A stretch of DNA of 21,323 bases from assembly GCA_000997475.1 (NCBI GenBank), contig LCEC01000003.1, positions 1-21,323 of the forward strand. The letters are read 5' to 3'. The translations under genes and the position numbers were made by a program. The DNA is from Parcubacteria group bacterium GW2011_GWB1_42_6 (GTDB taxonomy: Bacteria > Patescibacteriota > Minisyncoccia > Portnoybacterales > GWB1-42-6). Shown piece after piece: positions 13,171-19,894 of this stretch. Each line of letters opens with the position of its first letter. Position 1 is the stretch's first letter. The notes beneath the pieces are model-generated. The model was not told the DNA's origin. It did not search any database and saw nothing but the letters and a program-made list of their open reading frames with translations.

Positions 13171-13428
13171 ATGTGTCAGGTAGTAGAGGTATCGATCGAT
13201 TTTTCCGATGAGGCGTGCCAAAAATTCGGATACAGTTACAAAGAGCAAATTACCGACCCGAATGGACAAAAAGGTATTATTTTGGGAGTTGCGCCAGCCC
13301 AATGCAGAAAAAAATTAGACTGCTCGATATCAGACTGCCCCGCAAAATCCGGGGAAAAAGTAATATGGTGGGAAGAAGTAGAAACAGGAACATTTAATTT
13401 TTCCCGAGGAAAAAAGAAGAAAGCGTAA
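13171..13428 (+). CDS. Small Cys-containing hypothetical protein (only plus-strand gene)
   Basis: This 85-aa protein of no recognised family is clearly expressed by design: it has a promoter, an AAAAGGAGG Shine-Dalgarno 6 nt before the ATG, and a terminator. It has Cys at positions 2, 17, 45, 51 and 56. The cluster QCRKKLDCSISDCPAKSG (44-61) could bind metal, although spacing is not that of a standard zinc ribbon. A WWEEVETGTFNF stretch follows and the C-terminus is basic (RGKKKKA), which suggests nucleic-acid contact. There is no signal peptide or membrane helix. It is the only gene on this strand, divergent from rlmN and convergent with the Gmad2-GerMN gene. Confidence 0.82.
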   Translation: MCQVVEVSIDFSDEACQKFGYSYKEQITDPNGQKGIILGVAPAQCRKKLDCSISDCPAKSGEKVIWWEEVETGTFNFSRGKKKKA

Positions 13429-13445
13429 ATATCCGGAACACAAAA

Positions 13446-13472
13446 GCCCGACTAACACAGCCGGGATTTTTT
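13446..13472 (+). terminator. Terminator of the 13171 gene
   Basis: CCCG (13447-13450) pairs with CGGG (13462-13465), with one extra C-G pair inside beyond a mismatch, followed by ATTTTTTC. It is a short stem but has a good T-run and is well placed after the stop. Confidence 0.5.
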
Positions 13473-13489
13473 CTTTGAGAATTTCGTAT

Positions 13490-13588
13490 TCCTCCCCTCC
13501 TTGGCCAAGGAGGGGTTAGGGGGAGGTAATTTTTAATTTTAAATTAATTACCCCACCTTGATCCTCCCCTTATTAAGGGGAGGAGGGA
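13490..13588. repeat. Bipartite CCTCCCC/GGGGAGG palindromic repeat, copy D
   Basis: It comprises CCTCCTTGGCCAAGGAGG, a GGGTTAGGGGGAGG linker, the AT-rich palindrome AATTTTTAATTTTAAATTAATT, a CCCCACCTTGATCC linker and CCTCCCCTTATTAAGGGGAGG. The order and spacing match copy A at 8747. It lies between the two convergent genes. Confidence 0.75.
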
Positions 13589-13604
13589 TCCTGGATCCAC
13601 GGTT

Positions 13605-14504
13605 TTACGGCTGCAAAATATCTTCCGATCTGCCGTCAATGGAAATTATCACTTCCTGAACGGTTGGAAATTGTTTGAGAGTTTCGGTGATTTGCGCGCG
13701 AATGGCCGAAACTCGGCAAGAACCTCCGGCATTTAATTCCAAAATATCGTTAAAATCAACCCGCGCCACGCCGTCTTTAAGGCTCCAACTTTTCACGAAT
13801 GTTCCTTGATTAATATTGGTGTCGTATTCCTTTTCCACATCAACCCGATTCATTTCGCCAAGCAAAGCTTTTAAAGTATTTTCTATCAAGCTTCCCGATT
13901 TGGAAATAATTCTATCCACCGGAAAAACTTTGTTGCAGGAAATCTGCGGATCAAGATTATTATTGCTGTAAAAAACCTTGATCGTCCTGGTTTCATCGGT
14001 ATTTAATTTTACCGGCGTGGAAACCAAATTAATCACCGAACCGTCTTTGGCAGAATATTCAAAAGAGTCAACAAATACATCTTGGCTGGCCGGTTTTTGG
14101 TAGAGATAAATAATATCTTTTTTATACGGACCAAATAAACCGATATCCGGGCTTTGCGCCATTGTGAATCCTTCAAAAAGCGTATTGCCCTGGGCATCTT
14201 TTACTTTAATGCTAACCTGACTTTCAAAAGTTCTGGCTTGGCCAGTGATGCTGAAAGGCAAAGTCAAGCGATCGCCGGATTTTGGCGATTCCATAGTAAC
14301 ATTTTTTTCGGGAGTGGAAGTTGGAGTGGGCGTGGCCTGTGGAGAGCAATTTCCCGAAGGCGTGGGGCCGGAAGGATTGCCGCGCTTCACCCATTCGCCG
14401 TTTTGGCAAACCCAATTATCCTCGCCGCCCAAAAATATCAAACCAAGCGCGGCCAAGATAATTAAGAGAACAATAATCGCGGAAATTAAATATTTTTTAT
14501 TCAT
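13605..14504 (-). CDS. Membrane-anchored Gmad2-GerMN domain protein
   Basis: This 299-aa extracytoplasmic protein has an N-terminal membrane anchor (YLISAIIVLLIILAALGLIF, about 5-24). A short segment WVCQNGEWVKRGNP follows, with a possible Cys33-Cys53 disulfide, then a Pro/Thr linker (ATPTPTSTPEK). Residues about 68-165 resemble Gmad2, an Ig-like domain (MESPKSGDRLTLPFSITGQAR...). Residues about 170-297 resemble GerMN (ETRTIKVFYSNN, then IENTLKALLGEM and GVARVDFNDIL). The GerM domain is known from spore germination proteins but is widespread on cell surfaces of non-sporulating bacteria. The role here is probably envelope-related. It has its own promoter. Confidence 0.87.
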   Translation of the reverse strand: MNKKYLISAIIVLLIILAALGLIFLGGEDNWVCQNGEWVKRGNPSGPTPSGNCSPQATPTPTSTPEKNVTMESPKSGDRLTLPFSITGQARTFESQVSIKVKDAQGNTLFEGFTMAQSPDIGLFGPYKKDIIYLYQKPASQDVFVDSFEYSAKDGSVINLVSTPVKLNTDETRTIKVFYSNNNLDPQISCNKVFPVDRIISKSGSLIENTLKALLGEMNRVDVEKEYDTNINQGTFVKSWSLKDGVARVDFNDILELNAGGSCRVSAIRAQITETLKQFPTVQEVIISIDGRSEDILQP

Positions 14505-14532
14505 AGTTTTTATTTATTTTCTCTTCCACCTT

Positions 14533-14562
14533 ATCTTACCCTAAAAAAAGCGGGATTGTAAA
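14533..14562 (-). promoter_or_regulatory. Promoter of the Gmad2-GerMN gene
   Basis: On the minus strand TTTACA (14557-14562), 18 nt, then TAAGAT (14533-14538). It overlaps the T-tract end of the terminator of the preceding gene. Confidence 0.55.
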
Positions 14563-14596
14563 TAAAAAAGAGAAGACTTGGAATATTCTTCTCTTT
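14562..14596 (-). terminator. Intrinsic terminator of the 14608 gene
   Basis: In minus sense AAAGAGAAGA and TCTTCTCTTT form a perfect 10-bp stem with loop ATATTCCAAG, followed by TTTAT. Confidence 0.8.
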
Positions 14597-14607
14597 AAAT
14601 AAAGGTT

Positions 14608-15210
14608 TCAGGCTGACTGAAGATCGCGCCCCGTTTTTGCTGATAAAATCCAATTATGTTTTTGGGGATCTGTTGAAAAAACAATATCATCTCGGCTCAA
14701 AACTAAAGAAAAAAAATTCTTCAAGGCTATGAGCGCGCACCTTTTTTCTTGAGTCAGAGAAATATCGCATACGTCAATAACAATAATGCCGACCAATTTC
14801 TTTTGTCCGGATGACATCCGCCTGACAAGAGGCAAATAAATAATTTTCTTTATTCCAGTATTTTCTATTATTTCCCTGAAATAAGAAGTCAGAGGGTTAT
14901 CCCTCGGGTTTTCTATTTCAAGAATGGATTCGCTTTCTCCATTCCCGGAAAAAACCTTTTGATAAACAGCCTCAAGATCCGGATGATTTTTTAATTCTTC
15001 ATCCAGACCGATTAAGTGTTGATCATACGGAATTCCCCCGCTTAATTTGCAAAAAGGAATTCCTTGTTCATTTTCATAAACTTCAAACAACACCAATCTG
15101 TCCGCGTAAAAAGCGCATTCATGAATCATCTCCGGCTCAATTTCTTCTCCGGCGATGACACTTCGCATAATTCCTTTAATTGCTGAATTGAAATTTATGC
15201 TCATCTTCAT
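14608..15210 (-). CDS. Hypothetical protein, possibly GAF-like
   Basis: This 200-aa soluble protein has the order expected of a GAF-like sensor domain. It starts with helices (about 1-25), then ADRLVLFEVYENEQGIPFCKLSGGI (about 36-60), a long helical middle, TGIKKIIYLPLVRRMSSGQKKLVGIIVID (about 117-145) and a final helix ALIALKNFFSLVL. The YLPL...LVGIIVID pair of strands is the main reason for the GAF suggestion; there is no obvious ligand motif or output domain. The ATG at 15210 is chosen because the extension upstream contains the Shine-Dalgarno-like GGAAGGG itself. It follows the patatin gene by 44 nt, likely in one operon, and ends at a strong terminator. Confidence 0.72.
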   Translation of the reverse strand: MKMSINFNSAIKGIMRSVIAGEEIEPEMIHECAFYADRLVLFEVYENEQGIPFCKLSGGIPYDQHLIGLDEELKNHPDLEAVYQKVFSGNGESESILEIENPRDNPLTSYFREIIENTGIKKIIYLPLVRRMSSGQKKLVGIIVIDVCDISLTQEKRCALIALKNFFSLVLSRDDIVFSTDPQKHNWILSAKTGRDLQSA

Positions 15211-15254
15211 CACCACCCTTCCCTTTTTAAAGAACATTGTGTTCGACTCTCACT

Positions 15255-16139
15255 TTAGCTTTCCGTCTCCAGCAAGCGCAGAAACGCTTCGCCCAAGGTT
15301 TTGGGAGGAAGCTTTTCATAGCCCGCTTTCTCCCTGATATCAGGAAGAACTCTCTGTGTCTCTGCTTTGCCGGCTTCGATAATCTCGCCGGCTTTTTGGA
15401 AGTTAAGTAAATTATAAGTCATCACGGCCGGTTTGACAACAAAGTCGGCCTTGTCCAGAATATGTTTGGCGATTTGATATTCCACCGCGCAAAAAGAGTT
15501 AAGAATCGCGGAATAAACATTCTTTGAATTTGATAAATTTTCCGGCACATTAACCCAGCGGCTGGAAACGTCCACCGCGATCACAAAATCGGCGCCCATG
15601 GCGCGGACAACATCCGCCGGAACGGGATTGCAGAATCCCCCGTCCATCAATAATTTCCCGCCGACTTTCACGGGACTGAAAATTACAGGAATGGCGATTG
15701 AAGCTTCAATCGCCAAAGAAAGAAGTCCGCTTTCCAAAATTTCCTCGCCGCCGTTTTCAACGTTGGTGGCAACGGCTTTAAAAGGCACGCGGCAATTTTT
15801 GAATTCATGATGATTAAAGCTCAATTTTAAAATATCCGCGATGCTTAAATCTTTAAAAAAAGTTTTTCCTTTGGTGGCCAGAATTTTTTCGGGACTCGTG
15901 TTTTCGCTTTCGCTCGCTTTTAGAATAAGATTTTCAAGAAATTTAATGTCTTTATTCAAAGCGTACCAGCCGCCGATAAGCGCGCCCATGCTGGTGCCGG
16001 CGATAAAGTCGATCGGAATTCGCGCTTCTTCCAAAGCCTTAATAACGCCAATATGCGCCAAACCCTTGGCGCCTCCCCCGCCCAAAGCCAGACCGATTTT
16101 TTTGCGGCGGCAAGGTAAATTTTCAGCTTGTTTGCTCAT
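15255..16139 (-). CDS. Patatin-like phospholipase (RssA-type)
   Basis: This 294-aa serine hydrolase of the patatin family is expected to release fatty acids from lipids. Visible motifs are the oxyanion glycine loop GGGGAKG (about 20-26), the nucleophile elbow GTSMG (48-52, Ser50) and the catalytic Asp in DGG (166-168). The spacing and the IGVIKALEE helix fit the bacterial RssA/YchK group. No signal peptide is present. It begins 17 nt inside the 3' end of the AlkD-like gene, so translation is probably coupled. The GAF-like gene follows it. Confidence 0.93.
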   Translation of the reverse strand: MSKQAENLPCRRKKIGLALGGGGAKGLAHIGVIKALEEARIPIDFIAGTSMGALIGGWYALNKDIKFLENLILKASESENTSPEKILATKGKTFFKDLSIADILKLSFNHHEFKNCRVPFKAVATNVENGGEEILESGLLSLAIEASIAIPVIFSPVKVGGKLLMDGGFCNPVPADVVRAMGADFVIAVDVSSRWVNVPENLSNSKNVYSAILNSFCAVEYQIAKHILDKADFVVKPAVMTYNLLNFQKAGEIIEAGKAETQRVLPDIREKAGYEKLPPKTLGEAFLRLLETES

Positions 16140-16839
16140 TATTTAAAATATTTAATCTATTTTTCACCGCTTCGCCCCGCAGTTCCCCAAGAGCATTGGA
16201 AGCGATCCATTTGGCGGTTTTGCCGTTTTGCTTTAAAATTTCTTGGGCCGCGGCAATCGCGAAAGAATTCAAAACCGCGTTTCTTTTGCCGATTTGGCGC
16301 AACGCCCAATTAACCGATTTCTTGACAAAATTTCTTTCGTCGCTTGCCTGGATTTTTATCAAAGGAAAAAATTTGAGGAATTTCTTGTCCGAAGCGCTTT
16401 TATCATGAACCGCCAGAGCCGCCATTAAAGCAAATCCCGCCCTTTTAACAAATTCCTCTTTGCGGCCGGACCATTCAACGGCTTTCAAATAGGCAAACGG
16501 CGTTTTATCAAAAAGCCCGCCGCAAACCTGATCGCAAACATCCCAGGAATCAAGATCGCGCGCCCAGCTTTCCATTTGTTCTTCCGTGACCGATTCCGGC
16601 TGATCAATAAAGCCGGCCAAGATTCGGGCTTCGTGGTTTTTTGTTTTCCAAAGCGCCGAAGCCAAAGAATGATTTTTGCCGATCCTCTTGGCAATTTTTC
16701 GCAAAACCGGAACCGGCGTTCCAAAAGCATTTTCCACGTTTATGCCAAATCGGGCCATCCCCGCAAGAGCTTGGGAATTTGAAAAAGATTTCAATTCTTT
16801 CAGGATTTCATTAACTTTTTGATTTTTGTTTTCTTCCAT
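16123..16839 (-). CDS. AlkD-like DNA alkylation repair protein
   Basis: This 238-aa HEAT-like repeat protein resembles AlkD glycosylases, which remove bulky or charged alkylated bases such as N7- and N3-alkylpurines without flipping the base. Family signatures are MARFGI...GTPVPVLRKIAK (about 28-51), the paired tryptophan/aspartate region SWDVCDQVCGGLF (98-110), and AVNWALRQIGKRN-type C-terminal repeat sequence (SVNWALRQIGKRNAVL). The ATG at 16839 is preferred, since the frame further upstream runs through the terminator hairpin of the preceding gene. Its stop overlaps the patatin start by 17 nt. Confidence 0.9.
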   Translation of the reverse strand: MEENKNQKVNEILKELKSFSNSQALAGMARFGINVENAFGTPVPVLRKIAKRIGKNHSLASALWKTKNHEARILAGFIDQPESVTEEQMESWARDLDSWDVCDQVCGGLFDKTPFAYLKAVEWSGRKEEFVKRAGFALMAALAVHDKSASDKKFLKFFPLIKIQASDERNFVKKSVNWALRQIGKRNAVLNSFAIAAAQEILKQNGKTAKWIASNALGELRGEAVKNRLNILNNEQTS

Positions 16840-16861
16840 TTCATTTCGGAAATTAATAATC

Positions 16862-16903
16862 AAAACACCCGCTTTTTCATTATACAAAAAAAACGGGTGT
16901 TTT
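16862..16903 (-). terminator. Terminator after the DUF167 gene
   Basis: In minus sense AAAACACCCG and CGGGTGTTTT form a perfect 10-bp stem with a T-rich loop that itself includes a TATAAT (16879-16884). Its position right after the DUF167 stop fits termination; the TATAAT could alternatively be the -10 of an AlkD promoter. Confidence 0.55.
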
Positions 16904-16921
16904 GGAATACGCAAGACCAAC

Positions 16922-17140
16922 TTAAGTTATTTCGAAAACTTTATTCCTTTCCCGAAAGCCTTTGACCAATCTTATTTTTGACGGAGAAACCTTAAAATAC
17001 TTCGCCAGCAAACGGATTATCGCCAGATTGGCTCTTCCTTGAACCGGTGGTTCCTTAACCGAAACCACAAAACGATTCTCGCCTATTTTTTCCACCAGAT
17101 CCTCGCCCGAATCCGGATGAGCTTTTACAGCGATAAGCAT
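16922..17140 (-). CDS. DUF167 (YggU) family protein
   Basis: This 72-aa protein matches the YggU/DUF167 fold. It has IAVKAHPDSGEDLVEKIGENRFVVSVKEPPVQGRANLAIIRLLAKYF, then VSPSKIRLVKGFRERNKVFEI. The diagnostic EPPVQGRAN and the KGFRERNK segment are both present. The length is slightly short of the usual 75-100 aa but covers the whole domain. The function is unknown across bacteria. The ATG at 17140 is the only reasonable start. Confidence 0.9.
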   Translation of the reverse strand: MLIAVKAHPDSGEDLVEKIGENRFVVSVKEPPVQGRANLAIIRLLAKYFKVSPSKIRLVKGFRERNKVFEIT

Positions 17141-17193
17141 ACTGTCATTTTAACATTTTATCATATTAACAAAAATCATAAATTTAAATGCTT

Positions 17194-17643
17194 TTAAACT
17201 TTCCTTGAATAAATTCCTGTCAGTTCCGCCGATTCCAAAATATGATCGTTAATAAATTTTTGCGCGTCCGCCACGGCGGCGCCGGCAGGCAAATCCATGC
17301 CGGCCATCGCGTCAAGCGCGTAGACGCGAAAAGAATAATGATGAATTCCCGAAGGCGGGCAAGGGCCGTCGTAGCCGATATTTCCGGAACTGTTTTCTCC
17401 TTCCAAAGCGTTTTCCGGAACGCTGTCTTCAAAAATTTCGGCTGTTTCCGGGCTTATATTCCACAAAACCCAATGCGTCCAAATCCCCGCGGGCGCATCT
17501 GGATCGTCCATCACCAAAGCCAAACTTTGAGCGCCGGAAACCACATCCTCAATAATCAATGGGGGATTTATATTTTCTCCCTCGCAAGCATATCTGGAAG
17601 GAATTTCTTCGCCGTCTTGAAAAACAGGACTGGATAGCTTCAT
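17194..17643 (-). CDS. YbhB/YbcL-type PEBP (Raf kinase inhibitor-like) protein
   Basis: This 149-aa phosphatidylethanolamine-binding-protein family member has the two hallmark boxes. Box 1 is ALVMDDPDAPAGIWTHWVLW (about 42-61), with DPDAP and His57 lining the anion pocket. Box 2 is GPCPPSGIHHYSFRVYALD (about 93-111), with the GIHHY...R motif. Bacterial YbhB/YbcL bind small anionic ligands, and their physiological role is poorly known. The start MKLSSPVFQDGEEIPSRYAC is standard for the family. It is complete and has no signal peptide. Confidence 0.94.
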   Translation of the reverse strand: MKLSSPVFQDGEEIPSRYACEGENINPPLIIEDVVSGAQSLALVMDDPDAPAGIWTHWVLWNISPETAEIFEDSVPENALEGENSSGNIGYDGPCPPSGIHHYSFRVYALDAMAGMDLPAGAAVADAQKFINDHILESAELTGIYSRKV

Positions 17644-17783
17644 AAAATTTCCAAATTATAATTTCCAATTTCCAATAATTTCCGAATTTTTAGCTTATGC
17701 TAAAAATTCGGAATATTTGGAGCTTGATCATTGGGATTTGGATGTTTTATTAGAAATTACAGCGTCCTTCCGTAGCCCCGAGT
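17644..17783. repeat. AT-rich TTCCAATTT-type palindromic repeats
   Basis: It contains TCCGAATTTTTAGC (17681-17694) and its perfect inverse GCTAAAAATTCGGA (17699-17712). TTTCCAATTTCC-like units flank these, mirrored by GGGATTTGG and TTAGAAATT. A GC hairpin, CCCCGAGTTTATCGAGGGG, lies at about 17777-17795. The last part runs into the sod gene and supplies its final codons. Confidence 0.65.
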
Positions 17784-18419
17784 TTATCGAGGGGCGAAGG
17801 AGGAGAAATTGGAAATTAGAAATTTTTTCTCCGCTTCTTCCCAATTCACCACATTCCACCAAGCCTCGATATATTCCGGCCGGCGGTTTTGGTATTTGAG
17901 ATAATAGGCGTGTTCCCAAAGATCCAAAATCAAAATGTCTTTGGCTTTTAATTTATAAATCCGAATATTATCATGATTTGGCCAAGCCTCGATTTTTAAT
18001 TTGCCGTTTTCTTCCAAAAGCCAAATCCAGCCGCTGCCGAAAAAATTTGCGGCAAGCGCGCCAAAATCCGATTTGAATTTTTCAAAGCTTCCAAAATCCC
18101 TCGCGATGGCTTTTTTGAGATTTCCTTTTGGTTCTTTAGCCAAATTCGGAGCCATAATTTCCCAAAATAGGCCGTGGTTATAATGGCCGCCGCCATTATT
18201 TCGAACTGTTTGTTTGATTTCTTCCGGCAGCGAATCAAGAGAAGAAAGCAATTCCCCGATTTCCATTCCTTGAAAATCGGGAAATTTTTCCAAGGCTCCG
18301 TTTAATTTATCAATGTAAGCGCTATGATGCTTGTCATGATGAATCTTCATTGTTTGTTCATCTATGAAAGGCTCAAGCGCGCCAAAAGGATAAGGAAGAT
18401 CTGGAAGTTCGTAAGCCAT
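17784..18419 (-). CDS. sodA: Fe/Mn-family superoxide dismutase
   Basis: This 211-aa enzyme dismutates superoxide. The four metal ligands are His27 (KIHHDKHH), His82 (GGHYNHGLFW), Asp166 and His170 (DLWEHAYYLKY). The GGGHYNH context resembles Mn-type enzymes. However, the position usually occupied by the water-binding Gln (as in PNQD of Mn enzymes) reads His149 (WPNHDN), so metal use cannot be called and the sodA label is only nominal. The family normally ends around NWEEAEKRF; here the extra ISNFSSFAPR tail is encoded by the adjoining repeat. There is no signal peptide. A TATAAT box lies about 40 nt upstream of the ATG. Confidence 0.95.
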   Translation of the reverse strand: MAYELPDLPYPFGALEPFIDEQTMKIHHDKHHSAYIDKLNGALEKFPDFQGMEIGELLSSLDSLPEEIKQTVRNNGGGHYNHGLFWEIMAPNLAKEPKGNLKKAIARDFGSFEKFKSDFGALAANFFGSGWIWLLEENGKLKIEAWPNHDNIRIYKLKAKDILILDLWEHAYYLKYQNRRPEYIEAWWNVVNWEEAEKKFLISNFSSFAPR

Positions 18420-18470
18420 GGATTTCTGATGAATTTAATTGATTTTATTCAATTATATCATTTTTTACAA

Positions 18471-18677
18471 TTACGCGGTATGTCCCATTTTAGTCAAAAC
18501 GTAAATCGTGTATAAAGCCGCCAATCCCACCAAATCATAGATTATCATCGTCAAAGTTTCTGTTCCAAAAAGACTCTCAACGAGATTGTAATCAAAGAAA
18601 CCGATCAATCCCCAATTGATTCCGCCGATGATCAAGATTATCATCGCGATCCAGTCAAGAATATTGAATTTATCCAT
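18471..18677 (-). CDS. DUF378 membrane protein
   Basis: This 68-aa protein has two membrane helices (about 6-27 and 40-61). It also has the DUF378 core: LDWIAMIILIIGGINWGLIGFFDYNLV, then a second helix with YDLVGLAALYTIY. The function is unknown; it is common next to other small stress or membrane proteins. The ATG at 18677 is chosen over the GTG three codons upstream because AAGGGGG lies at proper spacing from the ATG and overlaps the GTG. It follows the GlsB gene across a short hairpin. Confidence 0.92.
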   Translation of the reverse strand: MDKFNILDWIAMIILIIGGINWGLIGFFDYNLVESLFGTETLTMIIYDLVGLAALYTIYVLTKMGHTA

Positions 18678-18689
18678 TTTTTTCACCCC

Positions 18690-18720
18690 CTTCTATAAAG
18701 CCGCCAATAACCGGCGGCTT
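18690..18720 (-). terminator. Hairpin between the GlsB and DUF378 genes
   Basis: In minus sense AAGCCGCC and GGCGGCTT form an 8-bp stem with a 7-nt loop, followed by only TTTATAG. It is a likely weak terminator or an RNA-stability hairpin between the two similar small membrane-protein genes. Confidence 0.5.
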
Positions 18721-18734
18721 GTTAAAAATTAATA

Positions 18735-18992
18735 TTAAACATTGTCACCCGGCCTTTTTATCAAGCCAATAATAAACAAAAGGATTGCCGCGCCGATAAT
18801 TGCCGTTATTATTGATCCCAAGAACCCCCCGGTTGCCACGCCCAGCTGCCTGAAAAGGTAGCCGCCAACCAGGGCTCCCAAGATTCCCACAACGATGTCG
18901 CCCAAGACTCCCAAGCCCCTGCCCTTCATTATCAGGCCGGCGACCCAACCCGCAATTAAACCGACAATTATGAAAACTATCAGATCCCACAT
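18735..18992 (-). CDS. GlsB/YeaQ/YmgE family stress-response membrane protein
   Basis: This 85-aa, three-helix inner-membrane protein has the transglycosylase-associated family pattern. It reads IVFIIVGLIAGWVAGLIMKGRGLGVLGDIVVGILGALVGGYLF, then GFLGSIITAIIGAAILLFIIGLI. The family is linked to stress and envelope responses, but its mechanism is unknown. The ATG at 18992 follows a perfect GGAGGTG by 6 nt; the GTG three codons earlier is part of that Shine-Dalgarno. The same GGxGGTGAAAAA(A/G)ATG start occurs in the next gene, DUF378. Confidence 0.94.
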   Translation of the reverse strand: MWDLIVFIIVGLIAGWVAGLIMKGRGLGVLGDIVVGILGALVGGYLFRQLGVATGGFLGSIITAIIGAAILLFIIGLIKRPGDNV

Positions 18993-19011
18993 CTTTTTCA
19001 CCTCCTTTCTC

Positions 19012-19132
19012 TTGCCTCGCCATAGCCTTATAAAGGCGAAGGCGGGACAATTTTCTCAAAATCTCCGATTTTGTTAGAAAATTGAGTGTCCTTCCATAGT
19101 CCCGCATCCAATAAACGGCGGATGCGGAACGA
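19012..19132. repeat. Cluster of small palindromes upstream of GlsB
   Basis: Three hairpins occur in a row: TCGCCATAGCCTTATAAAGGCGA, CAATTTTCTCAAAATC with GATTTTGTTAGAAAATTG, and CCGCATCCAATAAACGGCGGATGCGG. The TCGCCATAGC and GTCCTTCCATAGTCCCG units recur at 10478 and 17762 respectively. Confidence 0.55.
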
Positions 19133-19172
19133 AGAAGAACATTCTCATTTATCATTAATAATTTATAAAAAT

Positions 19173-19412
19173 CTATTCCCCGTTTAATCCTATTCCCTCT
19201 TCGGTCTTGCCAAATTTTTGCTCGTCTCTGTCCGGAATTTTTTTTAAATTTCGCCTCATTTGTTTTTCCAAATCAGAATTTTTCTCAATCATTTGCGGAT
19301 AATTTTTTTTAAGATATTTCATCATTCCATCAATGGTTTCCTGATCGGTTTGGCCAAAGGAAATATAGTCATCGTTTTTGCAACCGATATCTTTGCAGGA
19401 GAGAGATCTCAT
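19173..19412 (-). CDS. DUF1059 family small protein
   Basis: This 79-aa protein begins MRSLSCKDIGCKNDDYISFGQTDQETIDGMMKYLKKNYPQM, which is the DUF1059 pattern: CKD-x-G near the start, an acidic/aromatic strand, then a helix preceded by T-D-x-E. It keeps Cys6 and Cys11 but lacks the usual His pair at the helix end. The C-terminus (about 45-79) is charged and specific to this protein. The function is unknown. No clear Shine-Dalgarno precedes the ATG at 19412, which sits beside a palindromic repeat. Confidence 0.8.
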   Translation of the reverse strand: MRSLSCKDIGCKNDDYISFGQTDQETIDGMMKYLKKNYPQMIEKNSDLEKQMRRNLKKIPDRDEQKFGKTEEGIGLNGE

Positions 19413-19421
19413 GGCGCCATT

Positions 19422-19504
19422 CTACGGAATTACAGATAAATACGGATATTACAGATTCAAATTGAATTTATCCGTATCATCCGTAAAGATTCGTAAATCC
19501 GTAG
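19422..19504. repeat. ACGGAT/ATCCGT palindromic repeat
   Basis: CTACGGAATTACAGATAAAT and further ACGGAT and ACAGATTC units are mirrored by GAATTTATCCGT, ATCCGTAAAGATTCG and TAAATCCGTAG, forming an 83-bp imperfect palindrome beside the DUF1059 gene start. Confidence 0.7.
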
Positions 19505-19594
19505 GGTTCAGATTATTCGTATTGCCTTCCCGAAGGTGAAACGCAGTTCCAAATTTCCATCATCGGCAATTTTTTCATCATCTTTTTCAGATAA

Positions 19595-19734
19595 ACAAAA
19601 AAACCGCGCCAAAACACGCGGTATCCAAAAAAAGACGGGCTTGAAACATATTTTATTTTTTTGTTTCCAACAAAACGGCCGATTTGCCGCATCTGAACAA
19701 TCGGGCAATCAAATTCTTAAAATCGTTTAAACAA
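19595..19734 (-). ncRNA. Candidate small RNA (promoter and terminator, no convincing ORF)
   Basis: A TTGACA/TATACT promoter (19741-19768) and an intrinsic terminator (stem ACCGCG/CGCGGT at 19603-19622, then a run of seven T) define a transcript of about 135-140 nt. It contains GCCCGATT, which can pair with AATCGGCC, and a T-rich stretch before the terminator. Frames of about 54-66 codons cross this region but run through the terminator, have no Shine-Dalgarno and show Phe/Lys-rich sequence, so I prefer RNA. The rest of 19413-19894 holds only the repeats listed. Confidence 0.4.
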
Positions 19735-19740
19735 TAAAGA

Positions 19741-19768
19741 AGTATATAATTTTCGGATTATTTGTCAA
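19741..19768 (-). promoter_or_regulatory. Promoter upstream of the candidate small RNA
   Basis: On the minus strand TTGACA (19763-19768), 16 nt, then TATACT (19741-19746). Predicted start is near 19734. Confidence 0.65.
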
Positions 19769-19828
19769 ATTGGTTATCCACAAATATGATATGAACTTTA
19801 AAATTACGCGCCAATCCAGCAATTGATG

Positions 19829-19875
19829 AATCCAGACATTCAATGTCAGGGATCTCGACATTGAATGTCTGGATT
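19829..19875. repeat. Perfect 19-bp inverted repeat downstream of the protease gene
   Basis: AATCCAGACATTCAATGTC (19829-19847) and its exact inverse GACATTGAATGTCTGGATT (19857-19875) are separated by 9 nt. There is no T-run, so it is not a normal terminator, though it could stabilise the mRNA 3' end. Confidence 0.75.
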
Positions 19876-19894
19876 CCCAATTTGCGATTAGCGA

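Noticed and set aside
8747..13588. CRISPR array
   Set aside because: The repeats are dispersed palindromes with variable arms, not direct repeats with uniform spacers, and no cas genes are present.
18745..19155. 136-codon minus-strand frame overlapping GlsB
   Set aside because: It covers the GlsB coding region in another frame; GlsB has a family match and a perfect Shine-Dalgarno.
19508..19708. 66-codon minus-strand frame (and a plus-strand frame at 19536-19730)
   Set aside because: It runs through an intrinsic terminator, has no Shine-Dalgarno and has a Phe/Lys-biased composition; a small RNA fits better.
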